Source: Poritiphilus flavus
Lineage (GTDB): Bacteria > Bacteroidota > Bacteroidia > Flavobacteriales > Flavobacteriaceae
DNA: 64,000 bases
Direction: 5' to 3'
Assembly (NCBI RefSeq): GCF_009901585.1
Contig: NZ_WXYO01000006.1
Location: 62,001-126,000, forward strand
Notes under the pieces: generated by a model
What the model saw: the letters and a program-made list of their open reading frames with translations, nothing else
Database searches by the model: none
Told to the model about the DNA's origin: nothing
Made by a program: the position numbers and the translations under genes
Shown: one piece after another, positions 62,429 to 64,000 of the stretch
Numbering within the stretch: the stretch's first letter is position 1
How the letters are laid out: every line of letters begins with the position of its first letter

Positions 62429-64000
62429 ATGAATCAAAAGAAATTCCCTTTTTATCGGCAACTTGATCAGATGGACTGTGGGCCAACTTGTTTGCGAATG
62501 ATAACTAAGTACTACGGGAGGTCTTTTTCGGCAGAGTTTTTAAGAAAAGAAGCAAATATCACAAGAGAAGGAGTTACACTTGGAGGAATGGCCGAAGCCG
62601 CAGAAAGCATTGGTTTTCATTCGCTTGGAGTAAATATTGATTTTAAAACGCTTGATGAGGAGGCACCATTGCCTTGCATTGCCCATTGGAAACAGCGACA
62701 TTTTGTGGTCATTTATGCGATCAAAAAGGAAACAGTAATTCTTGCGGATCCGGCTGCTCGCGGCTTACTAAAATTTCGTAAAAATGAGTTCTTAGATGGT
62801 TGGATTGGAAAAAATGCGAATATAGAAGAAGATGAAGGTTATTTGCTCTTACTCGAACCAACTCCTAATTTTTATTCAAATGATCCGGAACTCAAAAATG
62901 AATACGGATTTAAGTTTTTGTTCTGGTATTTCAAACCCTATAAAAAATACCTAACACAATTGTTTATAGGACTTGTAATTGGAAGTATACTGCAGTTAAT
63001 TTTTCCTTTTCTTGCTCAAGCAGTTGTAGACTATGGTATCAACTACCAAAACTTGAGTTTCGTTTACCTTATCCTGGTAGCGCAACTGACATTGTTTATA
63101 TCACAAACAACGGTTGAACTTATAAGGGGATGGATCTTGTTACATATTACCAGCAGGATAAACATCAACCTAATTTCGGATTTTTTGATAAAACTTATGC
63201 GCTTGCCGATAGCGTTTTTTGATTCTAAAAACACAGGTGATATTATCCAACGAATTTATGATCATAATAGAATACAAAACTTCTTATCCACAACGAGTTT
63301 AAATACACTTTTTTCGGCATTTAATTTAGTCATATTCGGAGTGGTTTTGGCGTATTATAGCTTGGGAATTTTTTTTACTTTTTTCTGCGGTTCCCTTATT
63401 TACATATCCTGGACATTACTTTTTATGAAAAAAAGAGCAGAGTTGGATTATAAAAGGTTTGAACAGTCATCCAATAACCAGAGTAGCTTATACCAACTAA
63501 TCTCTGGAATGCAGGAAATAAAACTAAATGGTTCCGAAAGAAGACGTCGATGGGAATGGGAGATAATCCAGGTACGTCTTTTTAAAATTTCTATCAAAAG
63601 ACTTTCATTATCACAAATCCAAAACACGGGTGGTCGTTTCCTGAATGAACTAAAAAATATTCTGATAACTTTCATCGCTGCCAAATTGGTCATTCAAGGA
63701 GATTTGAGTCTTGGGATGATGTTAGCTATTCAGTACATCATAGGACAATTAAATTTACCCATAAACAATTTCGTTACATTCATTCAGGCGGGACAGGATG
63801 CGAAAATAAGCCTTGAAAGGTTATCGGAAATCCATTCTAAGGAAGATGAAGAAAAAGCCAGCGATGAGGATATGCTTGCTCTTCCCCATGTCAAAAACAT
63901 AAAATTTCGAAATGTTAGTTTTAGGTATGGAGGAAAATACTCTCCCTGGGTTTTGCAGAACTTGAATTTCGAAATCCCTGAAGGAAAAGTGACTGCCATT
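62429..64000 (+). CDS. Peptidase C39-containing ABC transporter (partial, right end)
   Basis: The first 524 codons of a PCAT-type exporter; the gene continues past the window (usual length about 730). The N-terminal C39 peptidase domain has Cys17 (QMDCGPTCLRM), His91 (KQRHFVVIY) and Asp107 (ILADPAARG). A transmembrane exporter domain follows from about residue 170, then the beginning of the ATP-binding domain (KNIKFRNVSFRYGG). Such proteins cut double-glycine leaders from bacteriocins or ribosomal peptides and export them. The stretch is AT-rich compared with the left of the window. Confidence 0.9.
   Translation, partial: MNQKKFPFYRQLDQMDCGPTCLRMITKYYGRSFSAEFLRKEANITREGVTLGGMAEAAESIGFHSLGVNIDFKTLDEEAPLPCIAHWKQRHFVVIYAIKKETVILADPAARGLLKFRKNEFLDGWIGKNANIEEDEGYLLLLEPTPNFYSNDPELKNEYGFKFLFWYFKPYKKYLTQLFIGLVIGSILQLIFPFLAQAVVDYGINYQNLSFVYLILVAQLTLFISQTTVELIRGWILLHITSRININLISDFLIKLMRLPIAFFDSKNTGDIIQRIYDHNRIQNFLSTTSLNTLFSAFNLVIFGVVLAYYSLGIFFTFFCGSLIYISWTLLFMKKRAELDYKRFEQSSNNQSSLYQLISGMQEIKLNGSERRRRWEWEIIQVRLFKISIKRLSLSQIQNTGGRFLNELKNILITFIAAKLVIQGDLSLGMMLAIQYIIGQLNLPINNFVTFIQAGQDAKISLERLSEIHSKEDEEKASDEDMLALPHVKNIKFRNVSFRYGGKYSPWVLQNLNFEIPEGKVTAI

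Noticed and set aside
1-64000. CRISPR arrays, rRNA, phage or transposon genes
   Set aside because: No regularly spaced repeats, rRNA-like blocks, or transposase, integrase or phage motifs were found.

Overview
This window reads as chromosome of a marine-type member of the Flavobacteriaceae (Bacteroidota). The signs are two SusC/SusD pairs, a hybrid two-component sensor, a type IX secretion C-terminal domain, DUF4290 next to murA, a bacillithiol gene (bshB1), a fused CcsBA cytochrome c assembly protein, and many promoters with the Bacteroidota -7 box TAnnTTTG. No rRNA, CRISPR array, transposase, integrase or phage gene was seen. Most of the window is ordinary chromosome; by eye the right third (from about 45.5 kb) is more AT-rich.

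Layout. 0-2.5 kb: a partial P-loop ATPase, DUF493, DUF4290 and MurA, whose catalytic Cys is replaced by Asp. 2.5-7.8 kb: minus-strand housekeeping and stress genes (pirin, TolB-like, acetyltransferase, CDGSH Fe-S protein, GNAT, M20 amidohydrolase, DUF1801). 7.9-10.5 kb: an SRPBCC / SDR / photolyase operon behind a perfect inverted repeat and a clear -7 box. 10.6-12.7 kb: a T9SS cargo protein and a DUF2911-TPR protein. 13.4-18.2 kb: SusC/SusD pair 1, followed by a near-identical 102-bp duplicate of the end of the DUF2911 gene. 18.4-22.8 kb: Na+/solute symporter, an unlisted 33-aa membrane protein and an 843-aa PIG-L deacetylase, tightly packed. 22.9-26.3 kb: MscS, lipoprotein, Maf, KdsC and DUF2520. 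26.3-30.7 kb: a His-repeat lipoprotein, CcsBA and small membrane proteins. 30.8-34.3 kb: a MATE exporter behind a nested-hairpin leader, a Cys/Met-metabolism PLP enzyme and BshB1. 34.3-39.6 kb: TPR histidine kinase, tRNA-His, M28 peptidase and AraC regulator. 39.7-43.3 kb: a hydroxyproline catabolic operon. 43.4-45.5 kb: BI-1 protein, PfkB kinase and tRNA-Ser. 46-47.4 kb: a lipoprotein. 47.4-61.8 kb: a polysaccharide utilization locus transcribed leftward (SusC, SusD, GH115-like protein, GH92, hybrid sensor, myo-inositol oxygenase). 62-64 kb: a LytTR fragment and the start of a C39-peptidase ABC transporter cut by the window edge.

How the genes work together. The PUL combines import (SusCD), a putative alpha-mannosidase, a glucuronidase-like hydrolase and an enzyme that opens myo-inositol to glucuronate. 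This suggests an inositol-containing glycan or glycolipid head group as substrate (inference). The hydroxyproline operon holds epimerase, deaminase and semialdehyde dehydrogenase, but the D-hydroxyproline oxidase needed between them is not in this window. The candidates I consider least described are the structured MATE leader, the 33-aa symporter companion, the MIOX-containing PUL with its divergent GH115-like protein, and the Tat-like lipoprotein with repeated Gly-His-x-His motifs.
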